DNA of 61,784 nucleotides, from contig DATKMK010000093.1 in assembly GCA_035541895.1 (NCBI GenBank), positions 1 to 61,784 on the forward strand. The letters run 5' to 3'. How positions within the stretch are numbered: position 1 is the stretch's first letter; every line of letters starts with the position of its first letter. The position numbers and the translations under genes were made by a program. The notes beneath the pieces were generated by a model, which was not told the DNA's origin, searched no databases, and worked only from the letters and a program-made list of their open reading frames with translations. This document shows positions 42,121 through 51,741 of this stretch, piece by piece. Source of the DNA: DATKMK01 sp035541895. GTDB lineage: Bacteria; Desulfobacterota; Binatia; HRBIN30; JACQVA1.

Positions 42121-43754
42121 GGGTCATGACTGGCGTATCGGTCCGCGATGGCCTGACGGATTGTGTCCGCATACGGTGACCCAAGCTTGACGATCCCAAA
42201 GTAATTGGGATGATGCCAATCGTTGAAGTCCTCCGCGGGCAACTCGGCCGAGAAGTCGTAGAAACGCACCCCACGATACTTGTCGGCGAGTCCACGCAAA
42301 AACGCCAGATGCGCCTGGTAGTAGGGCGTATCCCGATACGCGGGCAAGATCAGCGGGCTTTCGGGACTATTCACGAGCGCCACGGAGATCCCCTGCCGCG
42401 ACAGACTGGCCACCAGGCGCTCGATTTCGTCATACTCGCCACGCGGCTCGAACGCGCGTTCGCGGATGCTGAGCTTCTCTCGCTGATACCCACGCATCTG
42501 TTGAGCGAACTGCGTGTTCCCAGCCAACACCTGCTGCCACCGATCAACAAATGCCTGCCCACTCAACCCCTCCTCACGGAGGAATCCGTCGTCCTGACGC
42601 CGGCGACGCCATTGCCCGGAATACGTCGGGAAGGGAGCGCTACTGTTCACCCAACGAGCCGGCGGCGGTTGACGCAGTCGGACCCCGAGGAGGCGGATGT
42701 CTCCGTCAGGCGCGGCGGCCCGCGGGGTCCACTCGCTGTCGGTCGCAACCTGCAGCATTCGGGCAGTCGACGGGGCATCGAGACGTACGCGCTTCCACCC
42801 TGAAGTTGTCTCGGCCCGGCGGAGGAACAACTTCCCGTCGATGGAGAACTCGATCGCCACTCGGCCTTGTTGGCGAAGCCACTCGGGATCAATGTAATAT
42901 TCCAGCTCGCCATTGTTCACCGACGCGAGAGGCATTCCGAATTCTTGGCGAGCATAGCCATCCGCGTAAAAGCCGTATCCTTGGAGCGGATCGCGTTTCG
43001 TGAACCACTGCAAACCAAACTTGACATGGTCCTGAATGCAGGACCGAATCAACTTGCGATAGCGGTACAGGTGACTGACGCTCGCAAGGGCAAGGTCCAA
43101 TTGCCCGGAGAGGCCGCCGACGAACGAGTGTCGCTCGATCAACGTCTGCCAGGGTGGCAGGACGTACCGAACCTGTTCTTTGAGCTGTCCTTCGAAGCTG
43201 GGATTGAGAAAGTCGCCGAGATTGACAATTGCGACCGCAACGTCCGCCCGCATCGCGGTGCCATCTCCACCCCAAAGCAGACGGTAGTCGGACGGTTTCG
43301 CCCCAGGCAACAGCAATCGGCTGACGTCGAGGTGAGCGTTGGGGGTGGCGGTTTCGACCAGATTTGTCACCTGCGTTGCATCGAAGGAGAACGCCACGGA
43401 GCTTCCAAATGCGACGACGCGAATGGCGCCTTCCGGTTTGCCGGCCTTCAAGCGGTGAACGGTGGATAAGAGTTCGTATCCGTAGTCGGTGAACACATCG
43501 CTGAGCTTGGGAATTCTCCAGAAATACGCGTCGAACGTGACGTCGAGCAGGACCACCAGCAGAATAGCGACGACCGGAGTCCACGGTGTCGCGCTCAGGC
43601 GCATAGCTTGGCTCTGCGAGGGCTGAGCGGCGCCCCCCAGCGACCGAAGCTCGGGACGAGCGGATTCCGGCCGCTTCTCGCCGTGCTTCCGTTCGCCCGA
43701 AAGGGGCCGACGGTCGTCTGAGGCTTTCTTCAGTAGGCCGCTAGAACTTGACAT
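42117..43754 (-). CDS. SGNH-like/AlgX-like partner of MBOAT acyltransferase (1)
   Basis: 545 residues from an ATG at 43754 that overlaps the MBOAT stop by 14 bp (another ATG at 43781 and one at 43604 are possible). One N-terminal membrane segment (TPVVAILLVVLLDVTFDAYF) anchors a large exported domain. VVAFGSSVAFSFDA sits at the nucleophile position (GSS instead of GDS), and near the end NDWHHPNYFGIVKLG supplies the D-x-x-H motif of SGNH/AlgJ-AlgX-DltD-type proteins. A beta-rich insertion lies in the middle (about 245-345). Such proteins pair with MBOAT enzymes to pass acyl groups to glycans in the periplasm. The exact start is uncertain. Confidence 0.82.
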   Translation of the reverse strand: MSSSSGLLKKASDDRRPLSGERKHGEKRPESARPELRSLGGAAQPSQSQAMRLSATPWTPVVAILLVVLLDVTFDAYFWRIPKLSDVFTDYGYELLSTVHRLKAGKPEGAIRVVAFGSSVAFSFDATQVTNLVETATPNAHLDVSRLLLPGAKPSDYRLLWGGDGTAMRADVAVAIVNLGDFLNPSFEGQLKEQVRYVLPPWQTLIERHSFVGGLSGQLDLALASVSHLYRYRKLIRSCIQDHVKFGLQWFTKRDPLQGYGFYADGYARQEFGMPLASVNNGELEYYIDPEWLRQQGRVAIEFSIDGKLFLRRAETTSGWKRVRLDAPSTARMLQVATDSEWTPRAAAPDGDIRLLGVRLRQPPPARWVNSSAPFPTYSGQWRRRRQDDGFLREEGLSGQAFVDRWQQVLAGNTQFAQQMRGYQREKLSIRERAFEPRGEYDEIERLVASLSRQGISVALVNSPESPLILPAYRDTPYYQAHLAFLRGLADKYRGVRFYDFSAELPAEDFNDWHHPNYFGIVKLGSPYADTIRQAIADRYASHDP

Positions 43755-45216
43755 AGATGAACTGATGAGTGCCCGATTCACCCCAAATCAGGATGGAGAA
43801 GGCGACGGTAAGATACCCGGCCCACCGGATCCAGCCGGGTACGGCGGCGACGACTACGCCAAGGTGTTGTCGTCGCTGCAGGAGATGAATCATCTCCATA
43901 ATCCCCAGGGCCGCGAGCACGACCACCGCGTCGCCGGGACTCCAGTTGAGATGCCGCAACCCAACCGGCCCTCCTCCGTGCCAACCGTGTCCTCCGATGG
44001 CGCTGACGAACGCATCCGCGGTGGTGCGCGCGAAGAACCACGCATCCGCGACCGTCGAGGCCCGAAACACCACGAACGAAGCCACGACGAGGTTGAACGT
44101 AATGGCCGGACCCACCACTGCGTGGACGCGCCGCCACCCCGGTCGTTGAGACCACCAGCGCTTGCGCGGCCGCATCGTAAGAGACGACACGGTCATGTAC
44201 CCCGCGTGGATCAACCCGAACACCACGAAGGTCCACGTCGCGCCATGCCACACCCCGACCGCGACCATGTTGATGACGATGCTGAGCACCAGGCCGATCT
44301 GACCGTACTCGCGCAATCCCATACGCAGAGGGGTGAAGAGATAGTCGGAGAGCCAGCCGGTCAACGTCATGTGCCATCGACGCCAAAAATCCTGAATTGT
44401 CTGAGCGTAAAACGGGGCGTCGAAATTGCGCGGCGACCTGATTCCGAACAGGCGGGCGGTGCCAATGGCGATGTCGGTCAATCCGGAAAAGTCCGCGTAC
44501 AGTTGCACGGCGAACATGTAGCTACAGAGGACGAGGGCCTTGGCCGAGAATTCCTGCGGATGGGCGAACACCTGGTCGACGACAACGCCCAAGCGGTCGG
44601 CGACGACGAGTTTCTTGAAAAAGCCGAAGAGCAGCAGCCGCAATCCGCTCGCCAGCATTTCGGGATTGCCGCTCAATCCTTCTTCCAACTGGCCGAGCAA
44701 GCCCCCAGCCCGTTGGATCGGGCCACTCAGGATTTGTGGGAAGAAGGCCGCGTACGTCGCCAGCGCGCTGAACTCGTGGCACGGCTCGACACGGCCCCAG
44801 TACACGTCGATCAGGTAGCTGACCAGCTTGAGCGTGTAGTACGAGATGCCGACGGCTCCGATGAATTTGAGACTGACGGCACTGCTCCATTGAGGTCGGC
44901 CCACTGCCGCGGCAACCGCTGCGATAGCGCCGTCGGCGTATTTGAAGACCACGAGCGGCGAAAGCAGCAACACGACGCCAACCGCCAAGTATCGGCGCCG
45001 CTCGGTGTCCCCGGTTGCCGCCGCAATCCGCCTCGCCAGTCCAAACGCGAGCGCCGAGACCCCCAACAACAGTCCGGCAAATGGAAGACTCCAGGTGCAG
45101 TAGAAGAGGTAGGATGCAACCAGGAGGAACCCGCGGCGCCACGTGACGGGACACAACGCATACCCGCCCGCAACCAGCGTCAAGAACGCCACGAACTCGA
45201 GGGAATTGAACAGCAC
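43741..45216 (-). CDS. MBOAT O-acyltransferase, AlgI-like (1)
   Basis: 491 residues with about ten to twelve membrane segments. The family core is clear: SYYTLKLVSYLIDVYWGRVEP, FFPQILSGPIQRA, FADFSGLTDIAIG-like YADFSGLTDIAIGTARLFG, FWRRWHMTLTGWLSDYLFTPL and INMVAVGVWHGATWTFVVFG, in which the His of VWHG is the catalytic residue. AlgI-type MBOATs carry acyl groups across the inner membrane to an exported acceptor. It is followed by the SGNH partner with overlapping frames. It is closely related to the second MBOAT at 49956 (shared YLIDVYW, EP-C-x-EFSA, AVGVWHGA), a within-cluster duplication. Confidence 0.95.
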   Translation of the reverse strand: MLFNSLEFVAFLTLVAGGYALCPVTWRRGFLLVASYLFYCTWSLPFAGLLLGVSALAFGLARRIAAATGDTERRRYLAVGVVLLLSPLVVFKYADGAIAAVAAAVGRPQWSSAVSLKFIGAVGISYYTLKLVSYLIDVYWGRVEPCHEFSALATYAAFFPQILSGPIQRAGGLLGQLEEGLSGNPEMLASGLRLLLFGFFKKLVVADRLGVVVDQVFAHPQEFSAKALVLCSYMFAVQLYADFSGLTDIAIGTARLFGIRSPRNFDAPFYAQTIQDFWRRWHMTLTGWLSDYLFTPLRMGLREYGQIGLVLSIVINMVAVGVWHGATWTFVVFGLIHAGYMTVSSLTMRPRKRWWSQRPGWRRVHAVVGPAITFNLVVASFVVFRASTVADAWFFARTTADAFVSAIGGHGWHGGGPVGLRHLNWSPGDAVVVLAALGIMEMIHLLQRRQHLGVVVAAVPGWIRWAGYLTVAFSILIWGESGTHQFIYVKF

Positions 45217-45237
45217 CGCTTGCGCCGGCTTCCGCGT

Positions 45238-47574
45238 CTATCCGCGGCGAGTTTTCTGCGCAGCCATCGACTCGACGCGCGCAGACGACCAATAGCCGAC
45301 GCTGCGGGTCCCAGCGATCGGAAGATGTTCGAGGCGCACGCTGAGTGACTGACCGGCGTATGCGCTCAAGTCATAGCGGAGCGTCTGCCACCGCTCGGCG
45401 GACCCATCGCCGGCGACGGTGCGATCGTCAAGCACCTGTCCATTGACCGAAACCCGCAACCGCCAGTTTGATGCGGCCTGGTTATCCGCGCGAACTCGCA
45501 ATGCCAGGACTTGCCCCGGCAGAACGCCAGCAAAGTTGCCGGTCAGCGCGCATAGCCGTTGATCGCCGGCAGAATAGGTCTGCAGGACGTACTGCTGCTC
45601 ATCGCTCGCGCGCACGACCCCCGAGTTGGTCGCTTCGCACCCTTCCAGGTTCCACTGAGAATTCCACTTCCGAACCTGTGCCGCGATCAAGGGTGATGCG
45701 TCATGCACTTCGTCCAGTTTGGAGCCGTCCGCCATGAAGTACCGGCGGTCCGGATACGATTGCATTAGCACCGGGCCAGCCCCGGCGACGTTGCGCGCAT
45801 AGACCAGGTCTCCCTGAAAGTCGAGGCGGTCACTGAATGTTCCAAGAAATGCGGAGCTGTAATTCGAATTCACGAAGATCACGGCATTGTGGACGTTCTG
45901 ACGACGGACAGCGTTGTAGATATCGTCGTTCACTCCCAAGTAGCTGTTCGAGTATGTCGCTATCAACGGCGGGAGGTTGACACTCAGCATCACGATCACG
46001 CAGAACGCCAGCACAAGCGCTGTACTCGAGTGGACGCGCTGAACCCCTACCGCCACCCCCAGCCGCTCACGGACAAGTTGCGGCAAGTGCTGGATCCCGC
46101 GCGCGCTCAGGAGCACGACCGCCACCAGCGCCTCGAATTGATAGCGTGGCCCGAAGTGCAAGTGTTCGTACCAATAGAGTCGGTAGGCGATCGTGAGACT
46201 GACCCACGAAGCCAACAGCAACCAGTCCCACAGTTCGACGTGACGAGCGAGGAAGAGCACAAGCACGAGCGACAGCGACGGCAGAGGGGCTTCGAAGAGA
46301 TATTTCTGCAATGCCACGAGTTCCACCAGCGCGTGCGCCACCGCGCGTTTGGGAGTGTACGGCGGCCCTTGCAAGCCGGCCCCAAACCCCAGGTGTTGCC
46401 CCATCGCCGTGTATCCGGTTGTCAGTGCGCTCCCGGTAATCTCGTAGTTGTGGGCGAGAAACAGCACCAACGGCAAGCACGCCGCCAGCCCCAAGACAAT
46501 CAAAGGCGGCAGGAAACGCCGTGGGGAGCGCACAAGCAAGACGGCCGAATAGCACTGAAACGGGAGCGACATGGCAACCGCGGTCAGTGGCCGCACCGTC
46601 GCCATCCCGAGTGCAACCCCTGCTACCGCAGCGGGCGCCCATTGCTGCGTCCGCACCATCCGCGCGAACCCCCACAGAAATACGGTCATGAAAAACAGTG
46701 CGGTGCTGTGGTTCATGAACTCTGACGACATGAACAGTAGAAACGGCGAAACGGCGGCCAGACACGCCGCGACGCGACCGAGGGTATCACCGTACATTTC
46801 CTTGCCGACGAAATAGACCATCACGACAGTGAGGCTTCCGAGCAGCGGATTGATGATCCACGGCATGCCCAGCAGAACACCCGCTGCAAGCATCAGGGCG
46901 TGGTGTGGTGGATATGACGGGTACCAATACGACGGTCCGGTCAGAATATTGGTGAGCGTGAAGAACGCACCGTGTTCCGGTGCGGGCAGCCCGACGCGAC
47001 CATGCGCGAACAGGATGGCCTCAAACAACTGCACAATCCCGTCGTAGAGATGCGGTATGTGCGCGAACACCGCGTACGAGACGAGATTGGTGGCGGCGAA
47101 CTCGACCAAAAACAGCGCGCCGAGAAACGCGCCGATCTGCACGTGCCGCAACGAATGCGTCACCGCTCGAATGATCGACTCGCACCAGCGCCGCGGCAGC
47201 GGCCACGAACCGATCAGCAGGAGGGTCATCCCGCTAGTCGCCAGTGCCAGGTACAATACGATCTCTCGGCCGATCGGTCCCACGGGGACCAGAGTGAACA
47301 GGAACAGAACGAGACAAACGCCCGCCGCGATGGTGTCGCGCACGCTCGCACGTCGTTGGCGTCCCACCTGCCGGACCACCGGTTGCAGCATCGTCGCAGC
47401 CAGCAAGCTTCCGATCGAAAAGGTGATCAGTCCCAGCACGGCCAGGGTATTGCCCTTGCCATGTGGGGGCCAGTGCAGCAACGCGGCGAGCAATCTCATT
47501 CCGTCGGGACGTTTGAGCAGTACGGAGAGCAGGAACAAGACGCCGCCGATGCCAAAGCAGACCAGGCTATACAT
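45238..47574 (-). CDS. GT-C membrane glycosyltransferase (GT39/ArnT-like)
   Basis: 778 residues. The first 520 residues contain about 12 membrane helices. FAHIPHLYDGIVQLFEAILFAHGRVGLP is the conserved first periplasmic loop of polyprenol-phosphate-sugar-using GT-C enzymes, with the acidic residue in HLYDG as likely catalytic base; PSYWYPSYPPHHALML follows. LRPTAVA-like ATVRPLTAVAMSLPF and YWYEHLHFGPRYQFEALV are other typical motifs. The 250-residue C-terminal soluble domain ends in a beta-rich region (LRVSVNGQVLDDR ... LSVRLEHLPIAG). It would add a sugar from a lipid donor on the outer face of the membrane. It lies 21 bp upstream of MBOAT (1). Confidence 0.88.
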   Translation of the reverse strand: MYSLVCFGIGGVLFLLSVLLKRPDGMRLLAALLHWPPHGKGNTLAVLGLITFSIGSLLAATMLQPVVRQVGRQRRASVRDTIAAGVCLVLFLFTLVPVGPIGREIVLYLALATSGMTLLLIGSWPLPRRWCESIIRAVTHSLRHVQIGAFLGALFLVEFAATNLVSYAVFAHIPHLYDGIVQLFEAILFAHGRVGLPAPEHGAFFTLTNILTGPSYWYPSYPPHHALMLAAGVLLGMPWIINPLLGSLTVVMVYFVGKEMYGDTLGRVAACLAAVSPFLLFMSSEFMNHSTALFFMTVFLWGFARMVRTQQWAPAAVAGVALGMATVRPLTAVAMSLPFQCYSAVLLVRSPRRFLPPLIVLGLAACLPLVLFLAHNYEITGSALTTGYTAMGQHLGFGAGLQGPPYTPKRAVAHALVELVALQKYLFEAPLPSLSLVLVLFLARHVELWDWLLLASWVSLTIAYRLYWYEHLHFGPRYQFEALVAVVLLSARGIQHLPQLVRERLGVAVGVQRVHSSTALVLAFCVIVMLSVNLPPLIATYSNSYLGVNDDIYNAVRRQNVHNAVIFVNSNYSSAFLGTFSDRLDFQGDLVYARNVAGAGPVLMQSYPDRRYFMADGSKLDEVHDASPLIAAQVRKWNSQWNLEGCEATNSGVVRASDEQQYVLQTYSAGDQRLCALTGNFAGVLPGQVLALRVRADNQAASNWRLRVSVNGQVLDDRTVAGDGSAERWQTLRYDLSAYAGQSLSVRLEHLPIAGTRSVGYWSSARVESMAAQKTRRG

Positions 47575-47652
47575 ACGACGTTGGACTTGAAGCTGCGCTC
47601 ACGTGCGGCTTCGCTGCCTCGCCACTTCGGTCTGGTCTACGCGGCGACGCGC

Positions 47653-48480
47653 TCATGGGTCATAGTGGTGCAGACAAGCCTTGAAGAGGATCTTCATCAT
47701 CAGTAGGCTCCCTCGCCACTTGCTGATTTTCGTGGGGGTATGGCCGGATGCGGGATATACGCGTTCCACCGGTATCTCCTTGATTCGGTAGTCCAGCACT
47801 CCGGCACGCACCTCGAGATACGAGTGCAGCTCGTAGCTGAAGAAACAGTCCCGGAACGGACTGACCCTCGGATCTTCCAAGAGCGTGCGACTAAACGCCT
47901 TGAACCCGTTGGTCGTGTCGGTGTAGCGGAACCCGGCGGCGAGGGAGATCAGCGGCGCGTGTAAGTAGCGGATGCCCCACAACCGCGACGGCGGCGTGTT
48001 CTCGTGTTTGCCTCCAGGGAGAAAGCGCGAACCCTGAATGCTGTCGAATCCCTCGTCGAGTCCGCGGACGAACTCCGGGATCGCGCTCGGATTATCTTTG
48101 TTGTTTCCATCCATCAGAACCAGCCCGGCGTAGCCTTCGATCAGCGCGTACGAAATCCCGATCCGCAACTGCGCACTCAACTTGCCGGGCCCTTCCTTTA
48201 TCAACACGGCCCTCGCACCGAGCGCTCGAATGGCATCGGGCTCGGCACACCCGTCGGTGCTGTTTCCGTCGACGATAACCGTGTCGATTCGCCCCAAATA
48301 CGGAGCCATCCGGACCAGTTGCTTCTTCAAACGATCGGCCTCGTTGAGGACTGGAATCACCAGGACATACTTCGTCCGCCGTTTGAAGAATTCGTGCGAC
48401 CGAAATTGCGGGACGCGCCAGTCGAGACTCGCGGGCGCCTGCGGCCACGCCGCAACTTGACTACGGTTCGTGTTGGTCAT
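47653..48480 (-). CDS. Family 2 glycosyltransferase (polyprenyl-phosphate type)
   Basis: 275 residues from the ATG at 48480 (a GTG at 48531 would add 17). The GT-A domain starts YVLVIPVLNEADRLKKQLV; IVDGNSTDG and LVLMDGNNKDNPSAIPEFVRG are the nucleotide and metal sites, and GSRFLPGGK and TDTTNGFKAFSRTLL match polyprenyl-phosphate glycosyltransferases (DPM1/GtrB-like). SYELHSYLEVRAGVLDYRIKEIPVERVYP is the acceptor region. There is no strong C-terminal membrane pair, so it is the short form. Its product, a lipid-phosphate sugar, would be the donor for the GT-C enzyme just downstream (78-bp gap). A 127-bp gap upstream may hold a promoter. Confidence 0.9.
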   Translation of the reverse strand: MTNTNRSQVAAWPQAPASLDWRVPQFRSHEFFKRRTKYVLVIPVLNEADRLKKQLVRMAPYLGRIDTVIVDGNSTDGCAEPDAIRALGARAVLIKEGPGKLSAQLRIGISYALIEGYAGLVLMDGNNKDNPSAIPEFVRGLDEGFDSIQGSRFLPGGKHENTPPSRLWGIRYLHAPLISLAAGFRYTDTTNGFKAFSRTLLEDPRVSPFRDCFFSYELHSYLEVRAGVLDYRIKEIPVERVYPASGHTPTKISKWRGSLLMMKILFKACLHHYDP

Positions 48481-48607
48481 GAGCCCTCGTGAGACATTCA
48501 GTTGAGTGTTGGATTGATCTTCATCCCGCACGCCGCCCGATTTCCCTCAGCAGGAATGACGCACTCGGTGCGGAATTTTCATGTAACAGAGCGGCGCGCG
48601 GTGGAAA

Positions 48608-49909
48608 TCAGTTCGCCCCGGAAGCCGCCCACTTCTCACTCTCCACCGGCGGCGCCGCTGGAGGGATCAGTCGCCCATTGAGGAGAAACTCTCCGATTGC
48701 CTCGGCCACCAACGCGTGGCCCTGGACCTCCCAATGCTCGCCGTCGCCGTCCCAATAGATCGGCTCCTGCCAATGGGCTCGGAGGGTCGGCCGGAGGTCC
48801 AACAGCGCAACGCCGTCGCGGCGAACGGCATTCGCCAGATTCTCATCGGGCTCGTCCGGGTCGTAGGCATCGCTCGACAGCCGATACCTCTGGAGCGACT
48901 CCGCCCACAGTGCCGGCGAGACCTGCTTGTGCGCTGGAATGATGACGACCGCAAACGCCGCATGCTGAGATTGGGCGGTGGTCGCAAACTGCGCGAGCGC
49001 CGCCGCCGTCAGGCGAAGGCCCCGCTGGGTCTGCGCCGCCGGGGTCACTGCGTGGATCTGCATGATGTCCGCCCCAGTCGGCGCGGTCAGACGCCGGTGA
49101 ATTAGAAGATACAACTGGCTGCGCTGTCGCAACCAGGCTCGCGCTCGAATCAGGAGCTGGGCAACGCCGCCACGCCCCCCGCGACCGCGGGCAGAGAACT
49201 TGATGTTGTCCGCAATGTCGTTCAGCACCGCCACGGCAACCACGACAACTTGCGGCTTGATGGTCGCCACCGTGTGTTCGAAGAGTTGGAGTTCTTGCAG
49301 CGTTCCGTAACCGGGCACCCCGCCGTTCACGACTTCGACGGTTCGCCCCAGCCGCTGCTGCAGCATTCCCTCCAACATTCGAGGAAAGGTTCGTTCGATG
49401 GGCACGCCGTATCCAAAGACCATCGAATCGCCCAGCACGTACAGCCGCAATGACCCATTCGAGGGCGGCTGGTACTCGCGGTCCCGGAAGCCCCAGGAGT
49501 TGGTGATGAGAGGAATCGCCTTCTTGCTCATCGCCCCGCGGTAGTTGGGTCGCATCGCGACATCCAACACGGGATCGGCGACCATGACGTCCGTAGGCAT
49601 GATTTCTTCCTGCGGATTCAGCCAGCGGACCGCGACCTCGGCCACGACCAGCCCGAGTGCGATGCCCACGAGCAACTCCCCGATCCGACCCCACGTCAGG
49701 CGACGCAAATATTCGAGCACCGCTGAGACTGGGGAGTCGGCCGCGCCTACTCGCCCCTCAGGGCTGTCGGCGAATCGCGACGGCCGCCTGTGTGTTCCGT
49801 AGCTTGCCACTTCTCCCGGCATCGAGCGCGATTTGCGAACCACATTCACGCTGGTAATCCCTTCTGACGGATCGCGCGCGACCGACCGCACGACCCGCTC
49901 GACGGCCAC
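48608..49909 (-). CDS. SGNH hydrolase-like partner of MBOAT acyltransferase (2)
   Basis: 433 residues from a GTG. One hydrophobic segment (IGELLVGIALGLVVAEVAVRW) anchors it; the periplasmic part has LYVLGDSMVFGYGVP (GDS nucleophile motif), VVNGGVPGYGTLQELQLF (second Gly block), VVAVAVLNDIADN (Asn block) and, near the end, WDGDGEHWEVQGHALVA (D-x-x-H). All four SGNH blocks are therefore present, so it could be an active acyl-ester hydrolase or transferase. The N-terminal 70 residues are basic and Ser-rich. It follows MBOAT (2) by 46 bp, the same order as in the first pair, although its sequence is more divergent. Confidence 0.88.
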   Translation of the reverse strand: MAVERVVRSVARDPSEGITSVNVVRKSRSMPGEVASYGTHRRPSRFADSPEGRVGAADSPVSAVLEYLRRLTWGRIGELLVGIALGLVVAEVAVRWLNPQEEIMPTDVMVADPVLDVAMRPNYRGAMSKKAIPLITNSWGFRDREYQPPSNGSLRLYVLGDSMVFGYGVPIERTFPRMLEGMLQQRLGRTVEVVNGGVPGYGTLQELQLFEHTVATIKPQVVVVAVAVLNDIADNIKFSARGRGGRGGVAQLLIRARAWLRQRSQLYLLIHRRLTAPTGADIMQIHAVTPAAQTQRGLRLTAAALAQFATTAQSQHAAFAVVIIPAHKQVSPALWAESLQRYRLSSDAYDPDEPDENLANAVRRDGVALLDLRPTLRAHWQEPIYWDGDGEHWEVQGHALVAEAIGEFLLNGRLIPPAAPPVESEKWAASGAN

Positions 49910-49955
49910 GGCACCCCCATGCCTTCAGGATTTCTCGATGCCGAAAATTGCCGGC

Positions 49956-51437
49956 CTAGAAGTTGGCATAGATGAACTGCGTCGCGTCGGTTTGACCCCA
50001 GATCAGGATGGCGAGTGCCAGGGCATAGTATCCGGCCCACCGAAACCACCCCGGCGTCGCGCGGATGATTCGAGCCAGCTCGGCGCGGCGTTGCAACCGA
50101 TGCACCGCCACCATCACCCACGCCGCGCCACCCGCGATCAGCACATCACGCGGACTCCATCGCAGGTGTGCAGTCCACAGTGTTGCGACCTGCGCCAGTT
50201 CACCGAGATTGCCCGCGAGTTGGAACAAGCCAGCACCCGCGTGCCGGAGAATGTACCACCCGTCGGTGACGCTTTGGGCACGGAAGAACACGAAGGAAAC
50301 GACCAGCAGGTGAAACGTCACAATCGGCCCGGTGACTCCATGCAGCCTTGCCAGCGTCGGCGATCGCTGAAGCAATCGTTTGCGCCGGCGCAGGGTCAGA
50401 GTCGACGCGATCAGAAATCCGCCGTGCATCAGCCCAAACACAGCGTACGTTGACCGAGCACCGTGCCACACCCCGACCGCCACCATATTGACCGCCAGGC
50501 TCACCATCAAGCCGGCGCTCCCCCAGTCGCGTAGGGCCATGCGCAGGGGCGTGAACAGATAGTCCCCCAGCCAGGCGGTGAGAGTCATATGCCAGCGCCG
50601 CCAAAACTCCTGGATGTTGTGCGCAGAGAAGGGAGCGTCGAAGTTCGGCGGCGCCGTGATGCCCAGAATCCGGCCCGATCCGATCGCAATATCGGTGAGG
50701 CCGGAGAAATCCGCGTACAGTTGCAGGACGAACACGTACGACGCCAGCGCGAGGATCGGATCCGGATGATCGTGCGGCCGCGTGTAGACCTGATCGACGA
50801 ACAGACCGAGCCGGTCCGCCAGCACCAGCTTCTTGAAGAGACCGAACAAGATCAGCCGCATCCCGCTGCTGACCAGTGCCGGTCGCGTCGGCGTGATGGT
50901 ATCGATCTGGCGAATGAAATCGGGGGCACGCTGAATCGGCCCGCTGACGATTTGCGGAAAGAACGCGGCGTACGTCGCCACCGCCGAAAACTCGCGGCAC
51001 GGTTCGATCCGGTTCCAGTAGACGTCGATGAGATAGCTGACGAGCTTCAGCGTGTAGTAGGAGAGGCCAAGGGGCGCGAGTTGGCTGACCCCGGCCAACG
51101 GCTCCATCCACCGCCGCGGTCCGAGTGCCATCGCAAGCGCGTCGCTCAGCCAGATCGAATACTTGAAGGTGGCCAACGGCACGAACAAGGTGATGATGCC
51201 GACGGCAAGCCACGTCCGCTTGCTGGCATCGGTCTGGGCCCGTGCGACGCGGTGCGCAATCGCGAACGCGACACCGGTCGCCGCGAGCAATAGGAACGCA
51301 AACCCCACGCCCCACGTGCAATAGAACCCGTAGGAAGCGGCGAGCAGGTACCAGCGCCGCCACCCAATCGGGCACAGGTGATAGGCACCCCCGACGACGG
51401 CCAGAAAGGCGAGAAATGCAATCGACGTGAACAGCAT
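49956..51437 (-). CDS. MBOAT O-acyltransferase, AlgI-like (2)
   Basis: 493 residues with about ten to twelve membrane segments. SYYTLKLVSYLIDVYWNRIEP, FFPQIVSGPIQRAPDF, YADFSGLTDIAIGSGRILG, FWRRWHMTLTAWLGDYLFTPL and VNMVAVGVWHGARSTYAVFG (catalytic His in VWHG) show a complete AlgI-type core. It is a close paralog of MBOAT (1) at 43741 across the whole length, down to the similar C-terminal FRWAGYYALALAILIWG ... QFIYANF. It starts nine bases after the acyl carrier protein stop. That adjacency suggests this copy uses acyl groups from the carrier protein; the other copy lacks such a neighbour. Confidence 0.95.
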   Translation of the reverse strand: MLFTSIAFLAFLAVVGGAYHLCPIGWRRWYLLAASYGFYCTWGVGFAFLLLAATGVAFAIAHRVARAQTDASKRTWLAVGIITLFVPLATFKYSIWLSDALAMALGPRRWMEPLAGVSQLAPLGLSYYTLKLVSYLIDVYWNRIEPCREFSAVATYAAFFPQIVSGPIQRAPDFIRQIDTITPTRPALVSSGMRLILFGLFKKLVLADRLGLFVDQVYTRPHDHPDPILALASYVFVLQLYADFSGLTDIAIGSGRILGITAPPNFDAPFSAHNIQEFWRRWHMTLTAWLGDYLFTPLRMALRDWGSAGLMVSLAVNMVAVGVWHGARSTYAVFGLMHGGFLIASTLTLRRRKRLLQRSPTLARLHGVTGPIVTFHLLVVSFVFFRAQSVTDGWYILRHAGAGLFQLAGNLGELAQVATLWTAHLRWSPRDVLIAGGAAWVMVAVHRLQRRAELARIIRATPGWFRWAGYYALALAILIWGQTDATQFIYANF

Positions 51438-51446
51438 GCGACGAGG

Positions 51447-51695
51447 TCACGCCTTCGCGAGCTTAGCGGCGATCAACCCGATGAACTCACCGACGTTGGC
51501 GAGGTTGCTGACTTCCTTGGTGGTGAACTTGACTCCAAAGCTACGCTCGACGGCGACAATCAAGTTGATATGGTTGAGTGAATCCCACTCTTCGACATCC
51601 TTCGCCGTCATTTCGTCGCGAATCTCGATGGTGTCGTCATCGAAGACCTCTCGAAAGATCGGCGTGAGCCGTGCGCGAATCTCTGCGCCGTTCAT
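51447..51695 (-). CDS. Dedicated acyl carrier protein
   Basis: 82 residues from the ATG at 51695, with GAGGGAGGA four bases upstream; the open frame upstream is unrelated. The phosphopantetheine site is VEEWDSLNHINLI with Ser39, the D-S-L motif. EIRDEMTAKD and FTTKEVSNLANVGEFIGLI are the flanking helices of a typical ACP fold. It is not beside fab genes, so it is not the housekeeping AcpP. It lies between a GT2-methyltransferase and MBOAT (2), and three genes away from an FkbH-like protein, a reductase and a dehydratase. It probably carries the special acyl group for glycan decoration; that is inferred from context. Confidence 0.93.
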   Translation of the reverse strand: MNGAEIRARLTPIFREVFDDDTIEIRDEMTAKDVEEWDSLNHINLIVAVERSFGVKFTTKEVSNLANVGEFIGLIAAKLAKA

Positions 51696-51741
51696 GTGTT
51701 CCTCCCTCGCGGGAGCGGCCCCCCGCTTCTGCACCGGTTGA

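Noticed and set aside
43765..45348. Plus-strand open frame of 527 residues opposite MBOAT (1)
   Set aside because: Hydrophilic, Arg/His/Gln-rich antisense of a membrane protein; no domain and no ribosome site.
48560..48572. Hairpin (cgcac/gtgcg) as terminator after the SGNH gene
   Set aside because: The stem has only five pairs and no T-run on the minus strand; it may be chance in GC-rich DNA.
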